31,078 nucleotides of DNA. Source: Veillonella sp. Lineage in GTDB: Bacteria; Bacillota_C; Negativicutes; Veillonellales; Veillonellaceae. Under the pieces are notes generated by a model. The model was not told the origin of the DNA. It searched no databases and worked only from the letters and a program-made list of their open reading frames with translations. Shown one piece after another: positions 22,881-31,078 of the stretch. Made by a program: the position numbers and the translations under genes. The DNA is taken from assembly GCA_018367495.1 (NCBI GenBank), contig JAGZGB010000015.1, forward strand, positions 1 to 31,078. Reading direction: 5' to 3'. How positions within the stretch are numbered: the first letter of the stretch is position 1; every line of letters starts with the position of its first letter.

Positions 22881-25790
22881 ATGGAAATAAATAAGGTTTA
22901 TTCTGGCTTTCGCCTTGACCGCATTGAGCGCATTGATGAGATCAATGGTACCGCTTATGAAATGAAGCACGAAAAATCTGGTGCTCGTTTAATTTATATC
23001 GATTCACCAGATTCTAATAAAGTATTTAATATTGCGTTTAGAACAACACCGCATAACAGTACAGGTGTAGCACATATTATGGAGCACTCTGTTCTATGTG
23101 GTTCTCGCAAATTCCCATTAAAAGAGCCTTTTGTTGAACTTGTAAAAGGTTCCTTAAATACGTTCTTAAATGCTATGACATATCCGGATAAAACAATGTA
23201 TCCTGTAGCCAGCAAGAACGATAAAGACTTCCATAATTTGATGGATGTATATCTTGATGCTGTATTCTACCCACGTGTTCGTGAAGATGCAGAAATCGTA
23301 ATGCAAGAGGGGTGGCATTATGAACTCGAAAATGCAGATGATGAACTTACCTACAAAGGTGTTGTGTTCAATGAGATGAAAGGTGTTTATTCCTCTCCTG
23401 ATTCTGTATTGGAACGTCAAATGATGCGTGAACTGTTCCCAGATACTACATATGGTGTTGACTCTGGCGGGGATCCTGATTATATTACAGATTTAACATA
23501 TGAAGAATTCCAAGAGTTCTATCGTGTTCACTATCATCCATCTAATAGTTATATCTTCTTGTATGGTGATATGAATATTGAAGAGCAATTAGCATTCTTG
23601 AATGATGAGTACTTAAGTCATTTTGATGCTATCGATGTTCATACTGAGGTAGCTTTACAAGCTCCATTTACAGAAGGTAAAGTAGTGAACTATCCATATA
23701 GCGTAGGCTCTGAGGAACCAACGGAAAACCGCTCATTGCACTCCTTTGCGTATGTATTACCCGATGTAACGCCTGAATATAGCTTGGCTTTTGAAGTGTT
23801 GACACATGCTTTATTAACATCTCCTGCGGCGCCTCTTAAACAGGCGTTGGTAAAAGCAGGCATCGGCTCTGACATTAGTGGATACTATTTAGATAGCATT
23901 CGTCAACCTATGTGGACAGTACAAGCTACGGGTTCTAATTTAGATAAACAAGCTGATTTGCAACGTATTGTAGAATCTACATTACAAGCGCTATGTGATA
24001 AGGGCTTAGATAAAGAATTATTAGAAGCTTCTTTGAATAGTATTGAATTTGCTCTTCGTGAAAGCGACTTTGGTGGAAGACCTATTGGTTTAGCATATAT
24101 TATCCGTATGATGGATAATTGGCTGTACGATAATGATCCATTAGAGTTATTACACTATGAAGAGGCGTTATCGAATATTCGTAAAGGGTTGGCTGGTACA
24201 TATTTCGAAGATTTAATTCGTCATTCCATCTTGAATAATAACCATAAAGTTCTTGTATCTATTCATCCTGAACGTGGTCTTCAAGAGCGTAAAGATGCAG
24301 AGGTTAAAGAACATTTATCTACTGTAAAAGCTAATATGACACCTGAAGAAATTGACGCAATTGTGGAGCAAACAAAACGTCTTAAAATTCGTCAAGAAAC
24401 CCCAGATAGTGATGAAGCTCTAGCATCTATTCCGTTGCTCGAGTTATCTGATTTAAATCCTAATATGGAAGCTGTAGAACGCCGTGAAAGTAAAATCGGT
24501 AATACTACTGTACATTTTGTACCTACTTTCACAAAGGGTATTAACTATGTGGGCTTGTACTTTAAATTGAACTGCCTTACAGAAGAAGAACTATTCTACG
24601 CTGATATTTTGAGTGATATCTTAGGTCGTATTGATACGTCTGAACGTGGTTATGAAGCACTCGCTAAAGATATTAATATGAACTTAGGTGGATTGAGTTC
24701 TGATATTACGGCTATTGGTAAAGATGGTAAGCGTGATGAGTTTACGCCTCTTATGATTGTACGTGTGAAAGCATTGCATTCTAAACTACCTGATTTGTGC
24801 CGCTTGGTTAATGAAGTCGTGCAAAAGGCGGATTATAGTGATGATAGCCGTTTAACTGAGCTTGTTCAAGAAAGCAAAGCTATTTGGGATAATGAAGCAT
24901 TCCGCCGTGGTAATTCTATCGTGAGTCAACGTGTTATGGCTCAAGTTTCTGCAGTTGGTAAGTTTAGAGATAATGGCAATTTAGGTTACTATCAAAAAAT
25001 CAGCGAGCTAGCATCTAATCCGGCGGCTTTGCCATTGTTACCAGAGAAATTAGCTGAAGTAGCTCGTAAAATTTTCCGTGCTAATAATGTAGATATTATG
25101 TTTGTTGGTGAAGAAGGCGAATTAGAAGCTTTTGAAAATCTAATGAAACCACTCGTTGAGACTTGGGATACTACCGAATTGAGTAATGATGTATTACAAA
25201 TCACTCGCCTTTCCGGCAATGATGGTATCGTTACAGCTGGTAAGGTTCAATACGTAGCTCAAGGTGGTAATTTCATCGATCATGGTTTCAAACATGTTGG
25301 ACCAATGAGCGTGTTAGAAACGATATTACGTTATGAATACCTTTGGATTCGTATTCGTGTTCAAGGTGGTGCATATGGTGCATTTGCTAACTTCTATGAT
25401 GATGGCAATATGATTTTCTGTAGTTATCGTGATCCTAACTTGTTAGAAACTTTAGATGTATATAAAGAGTTGCCTCAATACCTTCGTGACTTCACATTGA
25501 CTGATCGTGAAATGCGTAAATATATTATTGGTACTATGAGTTCTTTGGACTTGCCAATGACGCCAGCGTTGCGTGGTCCACGTGCTATGGGTATGTACTT
25601 CAGTGGTGCTAAACTAGAGGACAAAGTAGAGTTCCGTAAACAAGTGATTGCATGTAAGCCAGAAGATATAGTTGCACTAGCAAATGTGGTGGAACCTGTA
25701 TTAAAGGATAATCATATTTGCTCAATGGGTAACGAACAAAAAATTAAAGATGCTGGTAATGTTTTTGATAACATTGTGTCTTTAGGATAA
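22881..25790 (+). CDS. M16C (presequence-protease-like) zinc metallopeptidase
   Basis: The 969-aa product belongs to the insulinase superfamily, subfamily M16C, whose members (mitochondrial and plastid PreP, bacterial relatives) degrade unfolded peptides inside a closed two-half chamber. The inverted zinc motif is HIMEH (His65, Glu68, His69), and the distal Glu ligand is in VVFNEMKGVYSSPD (Glu165). A second, inactive half follows, with the RVQGGAYGAFANF segment that closes the active site. Full length matches the M16C type, about twice that of M16B enzymes. There is no signal peptide, so it should be cytoplasmic. It has its own AAGAAGGGA ribosome binding site and is a single-gene unit. Confidence 0.92.
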   Translation: MEINKVYSGFRLDRIERIDEINGTAYEMKHEKSGARLIYIDSPDSNKVFNIAFRTTPHNSTGVAHIMEHSVLCGSRKFPLKEPFVELVKGSLNTFLNAMTYPDKTMYPVASKNDKDFHNLMDVYLDAVFYPRVREDAEIVMQEGWHYELENADDELTYKGVVFNEMKGVYSSPDSVLERQMMRELFPDTTYGVDSGGDPDYITDLTYEEFQEFYRVHYHPSNSYIFLYGDMNIEEQLAFLNDEYLSHFDAIDVHTEVALQAPFTEGKVVNYPYSVGSEEPTENRSLHSFAYVLPDVTPEYSLAFEVLTHALLTSPAAPLKQALVKAGIGSDISGYYLDSIRQPMWTVQATGSNLDKQADLQRIVESTLQALCDKGLDKELLEASLNSIEFALRESDFGGRPIGLAYIIRMMDNWLYDNDPLELLHYEEALSNIRKGLAGTYFEDLIRHSILNNNHKVLVSIHPERGLQERKDAEVKEHLSTVKANMTPEEIDAIVEQTKRLKIRQETPDSDEALASIPLLELSDLNPNMEAVERRESKIGNTTVHFVPTFTKGINYVGLYFKLNCLTEEELFYADILSDILGRIDTSERGYEALAKDINMNLGGLSSDITAIGKDGKRDEFTPLMIVRVKALHSKLPDLCRLVNEVVQKADYSDDSRLTELVQESKAIWDNEAFRRGNSIVSQRVMAQVSAVGKFRDNGNLGYYQKISELASNPAALPLLPEKLAEVARKIFRANNVDIMFVGEEGELEAFENLMKPLVETWDTTELSNDVLQITRLSGNDGIVTAGKVQYVAQGGNFIDHGFKHVGPMSVLETILRYEYLWIRIRVQGGAYGAFANFYDDGNMIFCSYRDPNLLETLDVYKELPQYLRDFTLTDREMRKYIIGTMSSLDLPMTPALRGPRAMGMYFSGAKLEDKVEFRKQVIACKPEDIVALANVVEPVLKDNHICSMGNEQKIKDAGNVFDNIVSLG

Positions 25791-25852
25791 ATAATTTTAC
25801 ATCTATACATGATATTACTTTAATTTCTAGTTTGACATATCTTCGAATGTAT

Positions 25853-25888
25853 AAGTGGCATATTCATAATGAATATGCCACTTGTTTT
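25853..25888. terminator. Near-perfect palindrome between the M16C gene and gluQ
   Basis: AAGTGGCATATTCAT and ATGAATATGCCACTT are perfect 15-bp arms around a single base, followed by GTTTTC. It is probably the terminator of the M16C gene. It ends only 24 bases before the gluQ ATG. Confidence 0.65.
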
Positions 25889-25907
25889 CTGCTATAGGAG
25901 AATCCTA

Positions 25908-26873
25908 ATGAAAGGTAGATTTGCGCCTAGCCCAACAGGATATATTCATTTTGGTAACGTGTGGATAGCACTTTTATCATATATCTCCACGCGTCAACAA
26001 AAAGGAAAATATGTTGTACGGATGGAGGATATAGACCTTCAACGGTCAAAACGAGAGTTAGGTGAAGCTTTATTAGACGACTTAGAATGGCTTGGTTTTG
26101 AATGGGATGAAGGCCCCCGTGTAGGTGGACCTGAAGTATCATATTGGCAAAGTGAAAGACAAACATATTATGCGGACATTTTAGAACAGTTTGCATTAGA
26201 TAAAATAATTTATCCTTGCTTTTGTAATAGAACGCGATTACAATCTATAGCCTCAGCTCCTCATATAGGTGAATTAGTTCATCGTTATGATGGTAAATGT
26301 CGGCATTTGAGTAAAAATGATATAGATGAGTTATATTCTATGAAAGAACCTTCATTACGTTTAGCAATAGATTCCTGTAATCTTGACTTTGATGATCGTT
26401 GGCAAGGTACTCAGCATATTCACTTAGACCGTGAATTAGATGATTATGTATTACGTCGTGGTGATGGTATGTATGCTTATAATTTAGCGGTTGTATTAGA
26501 TGATATAGCAATGGGAATAACAGAAATTATTCGTGGTGATGATTTACTCGATACAACAGGACAGCAATTATATTTGTATAAAATATTACAACAATGTTAT
26601 CCCCATAATCATATAGAGGTTCCTAAGTATGGTCATGCACCACTCTTGGTAGATATAGATGGACATAGACTGTCTAAGCGTCAAAAAAGTATTACAATCC
26701 GAGAACTAAGAGAACAACAATGGTCAGCGTCTAGAATTTTAGGGGAATTAGCTATTGCAGGTGGGCTTGTAGATGGAGCTAGGTATACTCATCGAGAAAT
26801 AAGCCTTTCTGATTTAATTCATTTAGATCTATCGGTTCCTAGTTTGAGACAAAAAACAATTATCATTAAATGA
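25908..26873 (+). CDS. gluQ: Glutamyl-Q tRNA(Asp) synthetase
   Basis: This paralogue of glutamyl-tRNA synthetase attaches glutamate to queuosine at the wobble position of tRNA(Asp). The 321-aa protein has the catalytic half only and lacks the anticodon-binding domain of true GluRS. It shows FAPSPTGYIHFGN (HIGH-type motif at 14-17), RMEDIDLQR, the zinc ligands Cys104, Cys106, Tyr127 and Cys131 (PCFCNRTR ... HRYDGKC), RGDDLLDTTGQQ, and LSKRQ (255-259) as the KMSKS-type loop. The start follows TATAGGAGAATCCT; a frame beginning 13 codons earlier starts inside the palindrome and lacks a ribosome binding site. Confidence 0.92.
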   Translation: MKGRFAPSPTGYIHFGNVWIALLSYISTRQQKGKYVVRMEDIDLQRSKRELGEALLDDLEWLGFEWDEGPRVGGPEVSYWQSERQTYYADILEQFALDKIIYPCFCNRTRLQSIASAPHIGELVHRYDGKCRHLSKNDIDELYSMKEPSLRLAIDSCNLDFDDRWQGTQHIHLDRELDDYVLRRGDGMYAYNLAVVLDDIAMGITEIIRGDDLLDTTGQQLYLYKILQQCYPHNHIEVPKYGHAPLLVDIDGHRLSKRQKSITIRELREQQWSASRILGELAIAGGLVDGARYTHREISLSDLIHLDLSVPSLRQKTIIIK

Positions 26874-26881
26874 TAATTGTT
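26855..26881. repeat. Palindrome across the gluQ stop codon
   Basis: AACAATTATCATT and AATGATAATTGTT are 13-bp arms around one A; the TGA stop lies in the right arm. The stem is AT-rich and the bases after it (CAATTGATTTT) are a poor T run, so it may be a weak terminator or a 3'-end stabiliser. Confidence 0.55.
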
Positions 26882-26952
26882 CAATTGATTTTAGTTATAA
26901 AGTGTTTGCTAAAAAAGTATAATTGCTTAACTATAAAATTCGATATATTACA

Positions 26953-26980
26953 TTGACAAAATTCGATATTTATTTATAAT
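26953..26980 (+). promoter_or_regulatory. Promoter of the CoA-binding protein / thioredoxin unit
   Basis: A perfect TTGACA, a 16-nt spacer and a perfect TATAAT, about 22 nt before the start codon. This is the strongest promoter match in the window. Confidence 0.75.
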
Positions 26981-27001
26981 AGTATATAAGAGGTGGTCGA
27001 A

Positions 27002-27376
27002 ATGACAATTCAACAAGCTTTAGATCAAAAAGTGTGGGCCGTTATTGGAGCCACTCATAAAACCGAAAAGTTCGGCTATAAGATTTATAAATGTCTTAAA
27101 GATCACGGATATGAAGTATATCCAGTTAATCCTAATATTGCAGAGATAGACGGAGACAAATGTTACTCTAGCCTTTCTGCACTTCCTGTTGTACCAGCTG
27201 TTGTGGATTTTGTTGTACCAGAAGCAGCAGGCTTGGCTGCATTAGATGAATGTAAAGAACTTGGCATTTCTACTGTGTGGTTGCAACCGGGAGCGGATAA
27301 ACCATCTGTTGTTGAAAAAGCACATGCTTTAAACCTGCATGTCATTCAAGATTGTGTATTAGTTCAATTACCGTAG
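27002..27376 (+). CDS. CoA-binding domain protein (YccU-like)
   Basis: The 124-aa product is a single Rossmann-type CoA-binding domain as found in succinyl-CoA synthetase alpha chains: VWAVIGATHKTEKFGYK near the start, then GYEVYPVNPN, DFVVPEAAG and TVWLQPGADKP. Proteins of this size are widespread stand-alone domains whose physiological role is unsettled. The ATG after AGAGGTGGTCGAA is preferred over a GTG three codons upstream. It is followed 9 nt later by thioredoxin, with which it shares promoter and terminator; a link to thiol or CoA redox balance is possible but inferred only from position. Confidence 0.85.
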   Translation: MTIQQALDQKVWAVIGATHKTEKFGYKIYKCLKDHGYEVYPVNPNIAEIDGDKCYSSLSALPVVPAVVDFVVPEAAGLAALDECKELGISTVWLQPGADKPSVVEKAHALNLHVIQDCVLVQLP

Positions 27377-27385
27377 GAGGGTACA

Positions 27386-27706
27386 ATGAGCGAATTAAAA
27401 GAATTAAAAACTGCTGAATATCAAGATTTAGTAAATCAAGGTGGTGTTACTGTTATTGATTTCTGGGCTCCATGGTGCGGTTATTGCGTACGTATGATGC
27501 CAATCATCGAAGAAATTGCTAGTGAGCTTGAAGGTAAAGCTAACTTTGTAAAAGTAAATGCTGATGAAGAACCGGAATTAGCACGTAATTTACAAGTTGA
27601 AGTATTGCCTACATTTGTTATTTTAAAAGATGGCGAAGTAGTAGATCGTAAAATTGGTTTCTTACCAAAAGGTGATCTTCAAGGTGCTATTGAATCTAAA
27701 TTCTAA
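27386..27706 (+). CDS. trxA: Thioredoxin with a WCGYC active site
   Basis: Thioredoxin reduces protein disulfides in the cytoplasm. The 106-aa protein has the full fold, DFWAPWCGYC at the active site (Cys31 and Cys34), the buried-acid position Asp25, and the cis-proline in EVLPTFVIL. The usual Pro between the cysteines' inner positions (WCGPC) is replaced by Tyr33, which in related proteins shifts the redox potential. No signal peptide is present. GTAGGAGGGTACA precedes the ATG. Confidence 0.92.
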   Translation: MSELKELKTAEYQDLVNQGGVTVIDFWAPWCGYCVRMMPIIEEIASELEGKANFVKVNADEEPELARNLQVEVLPTFVILKDGEVVDRKIGFLPKGDLQGAIESKF

Positions 27707-27736
27707 TAATCGAAATAAGATGATATGAATAGAGGC

Positions 27737-27783
27737 AAAAAAACCTCATCAATGTATAGAATATACATTGATGAGGTTTTTTT
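27737..27783 (+). terminator. Terminator of the thioredoxin unit
   Basis: A perfect 22-bp stem (AAAAAAACCTCATCAATG... with ...CATTGATGAGGTTTTTTT) and a 3-nt loop, with seven T at the end. The A and T runs would let it act on both strands. Confidence 0.93.
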
Positions 27784-28084
27784 CATATTTTCTGTAGAAG
27801 TGAATAAAAAGTATATTCTAAAAATAAAATAATTTTAAAAATTAAAATTTCATTTTATGAAATAGCATTATATAAAAAGTTTAGTAAATATGCGTATTTT
27901 TAATGGATTAGATATGAGTAAAAAATGAAGCATAAGTTTAACTTATTAATTTTTTTATGGAATTTTAAAATAATATGTGGTAATATTATGTTAAATATTG
28001 TGAATGTTTAGTGAAATGAGTGCAATATTTGATTTATTTCTTCAATGTGGGGTGAGAGCCACAAATGTTGGGAGGGAACTTAAT
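27784..28084. other. AT-rich intergenic region before the adhesin gene
   Basis: About 300 bp of very AT-rich DNA without a coding frame. Near its end TGTGG and CCACA (28046-28063) form a weak hairpin just before the GGGAGGGA ribosome binding site of the adhesin. I found no promoter with both elements in good spacing. Confidence 0.5.
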
Positions 28085-31078
28085 ATGAATAAGGTATTCA
28101 AAGTTGTATGGAGTGCAACCAAGCACGCTTATGTCGTAACGTCTGAGTTGGCTAAATCGCATCAAAAATCTGCAACTACAATTGTAGCAGCAGTGATTTT
28201 GGCGGCTAGCTTTTCTGGAGGTATTGCTAATGCATCCAGCCCTGAGGATTGGGCTAGAGCTGATCTTATTGGTAGCCAAAGATGGTTGACACCAGATCAA
28301 AATGCATGGGGGAATAATCAAGATCAACATCAAGTAGATCCACAACAATTAGATCAACAGCAACAACAATGGCAACAAGTGCCACAACAACAGCAACAAC
28401 AAGTGCCACAACAATGGCAACAGCAAGAGCCTAAAAAAGGTGGTTCTAATGGGAACACTGTAATTAACAACTACTATACAGTTGTAACTACTGATGTTAA
28501 GAATGTTAAGAAAAATGCAAATAATATTAATATTCTTAACCAAAAGGTAGAAAAGAATATTTCTAATATTACAAATATTAATAAAAACGTTGAGAGTGTA
28601 AAAACTGACATTACGAATATCAATGCTAAAGTTAATCAAAATAGCAAAGATATTGAGGGATTAAAAGGCAAAGTCGGCACTCAAATCACTAATATTAACA
28701 ATAATATTGATGCTAAATTTACTAAAATTAACAACGATATTGATGTAAAAATCGATAATAAAATTACCAATATTACAAATAATGTTGTTAATAAGGTAAA
28801 TACTAACATTGATGCAAGTGTAAAAAAACACATTGAAGCTAATAATACTAATATTATTAACCAAGTAAATCAAAATGTTAAAAATGAAATCAATAATAAT
28901 AACACTACAATTCTTGCTCAAGTAGATAAAAAAATTGAAAATAATAACACTACTATTATCAACAATATGAACAAAGATGTAGATGTTAAGGTTAATGATA
29001 TTAAAACAAATATCAATAATGTAGATGTTAAAGTTAATGATAATAGAAAAGCTATTAATAACTTAACTGTTAATGTTAACAATAATAGCAAAGCTATTAC
29101 TGATTTGACTGCTAAAGTTGAAAATAACACACAAAATATTGATGCTAATAATACTTTCATTATGGAAAACCGTAAATTTATCGGTGATAACAAACAAGCT
29201 ATCAACGAGAATAAAAAAGCCATTGATGACTTAAATGGTAAAGTTGGCACAACAATTAATAATATTAACACAACTATTGATAATAAAATTAGTGAAAATA
29301 ACACTAAGATTATCAACGAAGTTAATAAGAATGTAGATGTTAAAATCAACGATAGCAAAACAAATATCATTAATGAAGTTAACAAAAACATTAATTCTTC
29401 AATTGAAGCTAACAACACAACTATTATTAATCAAGTAAATACTAATGTTGATAATAAAATCAATGCTGTTAAAGCTGATATTACTAAAATTAATAATTCT
29501 GTAACTGATTTAAGTGCTAAAGTAGATGCTAATACAACAAACATCACTAATAACACAGCAAATATTAATAAAAATACAACTGCAATTACTGAATTAAATA
29601 CTACTGTTAATAATAATCATACTGCTTTGATGAATCGTTTTAACTATCTTGGCCAGGCTTTGGGCGATCATGAAGGTCGTATGCAACAACTTGAACAAGA
29701 TAATAAAACAATTAAAACTGATGTAGCTAATACTCAAAATCAAGTTAATATCAATACTAAAGATATTGCTGATTTGAAAGGTAAAGTTGGTCAAAATATC
29801 GGTAATGTTCAAGTAGATATTAAAGATATTAAAAACAATATTGCTAATATCAATACTAAAGTTGAAGCTAATACAGTAGCTATTAACAAAGTTGATGTAA
29901 AAGTTGACGGTGTTAAAGGTGATTTAAATGGCCTTAAAGACCGTGTAGATCGTCATGATCAACGTTTAGATTTCTTGCAAGATAATATTGCAGATAACTC
30001 TACACGTATTTCCGTTGTTGAAGACAGTGTGAAAGCTAATACTACAAATATTGTAGATAATAGCAAACGCATTGATGCAAATTCCACTCGAATTTCCAAC
30101 AATGAAAAAGCAATTAATGACCTAAAAGGTCATGTTGGCACACAAATCACAAATATCGAAAATACAATTACTAATAAGATCAATGAAAACAATACAGTAA
30201 TTAATAAATCTATCGATAATAAGATTGAGGTTAACAATACTGCTATTCTTAATAAAGTAGATAATAATATTGATGCTAAAATCAATGATAATAACACAAC
30301 AATCATTAATAAAGTCGACAAAAATATCGATGTAAAAATTAATGAAAACAATAACCAAATTAATCAAAAAATTAATGCGGTAAATGTTAAAGTTGATGGT
30401 GTTAAAGGTGACTTGAATGGTCTTAAAGATCGCGTAGATCGTCATGACCAACGTTTAGATTACTTACAAGACAATATTGTAGATAATTCTACACGTATCA
30501 CAGCAGTAGAAGATGGCGTAAAAGCTAATGCTAAAGACATCAATGTAGTTGGTACTATTGCTACGGAAAACCGTCAATTTATCGGTAATAATAAAGCTGC
30601 TATTGATAAAAATACAAAAGCTATTGATGCTTTAAAAGGTCAAGTTGGCACTACAATTAAAAATATTGAAACTACTATTAATAATAAGATTACAGAAAAT
30701 AATGTAACTATTAATAAAAATATCGATACTAAGATTGAAGCTAACAATACTGTTATCAATCAAAATATTGATAATAAAATCAACAGCAATAATACAACAA
30801 TCATTAATAAAGTAGATCAAAACATTGATGCTAAAATCAATGAAAATAACAAACAAATCAACAATACAATCAACACTAAGATTAGTGATGTAAATGTTAA
30901 GATTGATGGCGTTAAAGGTGACTTGAACGGTCTTAAAGGTGATTTAGATGGCCTTAAAGGTCGTGTGGATCGTCATGATCAACGTTTAGACTACTTGCAA
31001 GATAACATTGCTGATAACTCCACACGTATCTCTGTAGTTGAAGATGGTGTGAAAGTTAATGCAAAAGCTATCGATGAG
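28085..31078 (+). CDS. Trimeric autotransporter adhesin (5' part, open at window end)
   Basis: The frame is open for 998 codons and leaves the window without a stop. It begins with an extended signal peptide region (MNKVFKVVWSATKHAYVV), then a hydrophobic core and cleavage after IANA (residue 50), as in type Vc surface adhesins of outer-membrane bacteria. Residues 86-115 are nearly all Gln with Trp and Pro. From about 122 the sequence is Asn/Ile/Lys/Val-rich, with repeated 'NINNxID.KI' patterns that fit a trimeric coiled-coil stalk. A long module that includes RVDRHDQRLDYLQDNI returns three times (near 29903, 30392 and 30902), 163 and 170 codons apart. No beta-rich head precedes the stalk in the visible part. 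The membrane anchor must lie beyond the window. GGGAGGGAAC is the ribosome binding site. Confidence 0.88.
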   Translation, partial: MNKVFKVVWSATKHAYVVTSELAKSHQKSATTIVAAVILAASFSGGIANASSPEDWARADLIGSQRWLTPDQNAWGNNQDQHQVDPQQLDQQQQQWQQVPQQQQQQVPQQWQQQEPKKGGSNGNTVINNYYTVVTTDVKNVKKNANNINILNQKVEKNISNITNINKNVESVKTDITNINAKVNQNSKDIEGLKGKVGTQITNINNNIDAKFTKINNDIDVKIDNKITNITNNVVNKVNTNIDASVKKHIEANNTNIINQVNQNVKNEINNNNTTILAQVDKKIENNNTTIINNMNKDVDVKVNDIKTNINNVDVKVNDNRKAINNLTVNVNNNSKAITDLTAKVENNTQNIDANNTFIMENRKFIGDNKQAINENKKAIDDLNGKVGTTINNINTTIDNKISENNTKIINEVNKNVDVKINDSKTNIINEVNKNINSSIEANNTTIINQVNTNVDNKINAVKADITKINNSVTDLSAKVDANTTNITNNTANINKNTTAITELNTTVNNNHTALMNRFNYLGQALGDHEGRMQQLEQDNKTIKTDVANTQNQVNINTKDIADLKGKVGQNIGNVQVDIKDIKNNIANINTKVEANTVAINKVDVKVDGVKGDLNGLKDRVDRHDQRLDFLQDNIADNSTRISVVEDSVKANTTNIVDNSKRIDANSTRISNNEKAINDLKGHVGTQITNIENTITNKINENNTVINKSIDNKIEVNNTAILNKVDNNIDAKINDNNTTIINKVDKNIDVKINENNNQINQKINAVNVKVDGVKGDLNGLKDRVDRHDQRLDYLQDNIVDNSTRITAVEDGVKANAKDINVVGTIATENRQFIGNNKAAIDKNTKAIDALKGQVGTTIKNIETTINNKITENNVTINKNIDTKIEANNTVINQNIDNKINSNNTTIINKVDQNIDAKINENNKQINNTINTKISDVNVKIDGVKGDLNGLKGDLDGLKGRVDRHDQRLDYLQDNIADNSTRISVVEDGVKVNAKAIDE
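28337..28430 (+). repeat. CAA/CAG tract in the adhesin gene
   Basis: The Gln-rich segment is coded by CAA and CAG triplets with an exact 18-nt direct repeat (CAACAAGTGCCACAACAA at 28373 and 28397). Length change by slippage or recombination is likely and would stay in frame when whole triplets are lost or gained. Confidence 0.75.
29903..31040 (+). repeat. Long in-frame repeats of the adhesin stalk
   Basis: Three units start with GTTGATGGTGTTAAAGGTGA or a close variant at 29903, 30392 and 30902 (489 and 510 bp apart, a difference of 21 bp or seven codons). The third copy also carries a seven-codon duplication (GDLNGLK-GDLDGLK). Seven-residue steps keep a heptad coiled coil in register. Confidence 0.85.

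Noticed and set aside
28034..30856. Several long minus-strand reading frames opposite the adhesin gene
   Set aside because: They encode only Ile/Leu/Ser/Asn-rich runs that mirror the Asn/Lys/Ile/Val codons of the adhesin, have no start signals, and follow the repeats of the real gene.
1..31078. tRNA or rRNA genes, CRISPR arrays, insertion sequences, prophage
   Set aside because: No cloverleaf-like or rRNA segment, no spaced short repeats, no transposase or integrase frame was recognised; the only long repeats are inside the adhesin gene.

Overview
The window looks like a chromosomal segment of a Veillonella-type bacterium (Negativicutes, a Firmicute lineage with an outer membrane). Three things point there: Firmicute-like, AT-rich genes with strong AGGAGG-type ribosome binding sites; a complete anaerobic corrin-ring pathway; and a trimeric autotransporter adhesin with an extended signal peptide, which only makes sense in a cell with an outer membrane. 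The genus is inferred from gene content and not from a database match.

Layout. Positions 1-2309 (minus strand) hold the start of a SpoVB/MATE-like flippase, class II fructose-bisphosphate aldolase (fba) and an RluA-family pseudouridine synthase. At 2521-4137 lies a secreted WG-repeat protein of unknown role. After an AT-rich gap with an 11-nt tandem repeat comes yajQ, followed by a tightly packed anaerobic cobalamin operon cbiD-E-T-F-G-H-J-C (5036-11409). A hairpin separates it from genes for a BtuC/FecCD-type permease and its ATPase (11484-13267). Convergent to these, on the minus strand, are the matching substrate-binding lipoprotein (13307-14248) and a CbiK-type cobaltochelatase with a signal peptide (14299-15288). 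Two further CbiK-family genes follow on the plus strand (15729-16610, with two of three metal ligands replaced; 16818-17672, intact), then cbiL-cbiA-cobO (17759-20420).

From 20569 the content is general metabolism: a neelaredoxin-type superoxide reductase, aspartate kinase with a small unknown partner gene, an M16C metallopeptidase, glutamyl-Q tRNA(Asp) synthetase, a CoA-binding protein and a thioredoxin. The last 3 kb is the open 5' part of a very repetitive trimeric autotransporter adhesin that runs off the window.

How the genes work together. CbiK inserts Co2+ into sirohydrochlorin; CbiL, H, F, G, D, J, E, T and C build cobyrinic acid; CbiA amidates it and CobO adenosylates it. CbiB, CbiP, CobU/S/T/D and the uroporphyrinogen III methyltransferase are not in this window and must be encoded elsewhere. 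The ABC importer probably moves a corrinoid, another tetrapyrrole or a metal chelate; its gene linkage to an exported chelatase is the most suggestive part of the region. No cobalamin riboswitch was recognisable in front of any of these transcription units.
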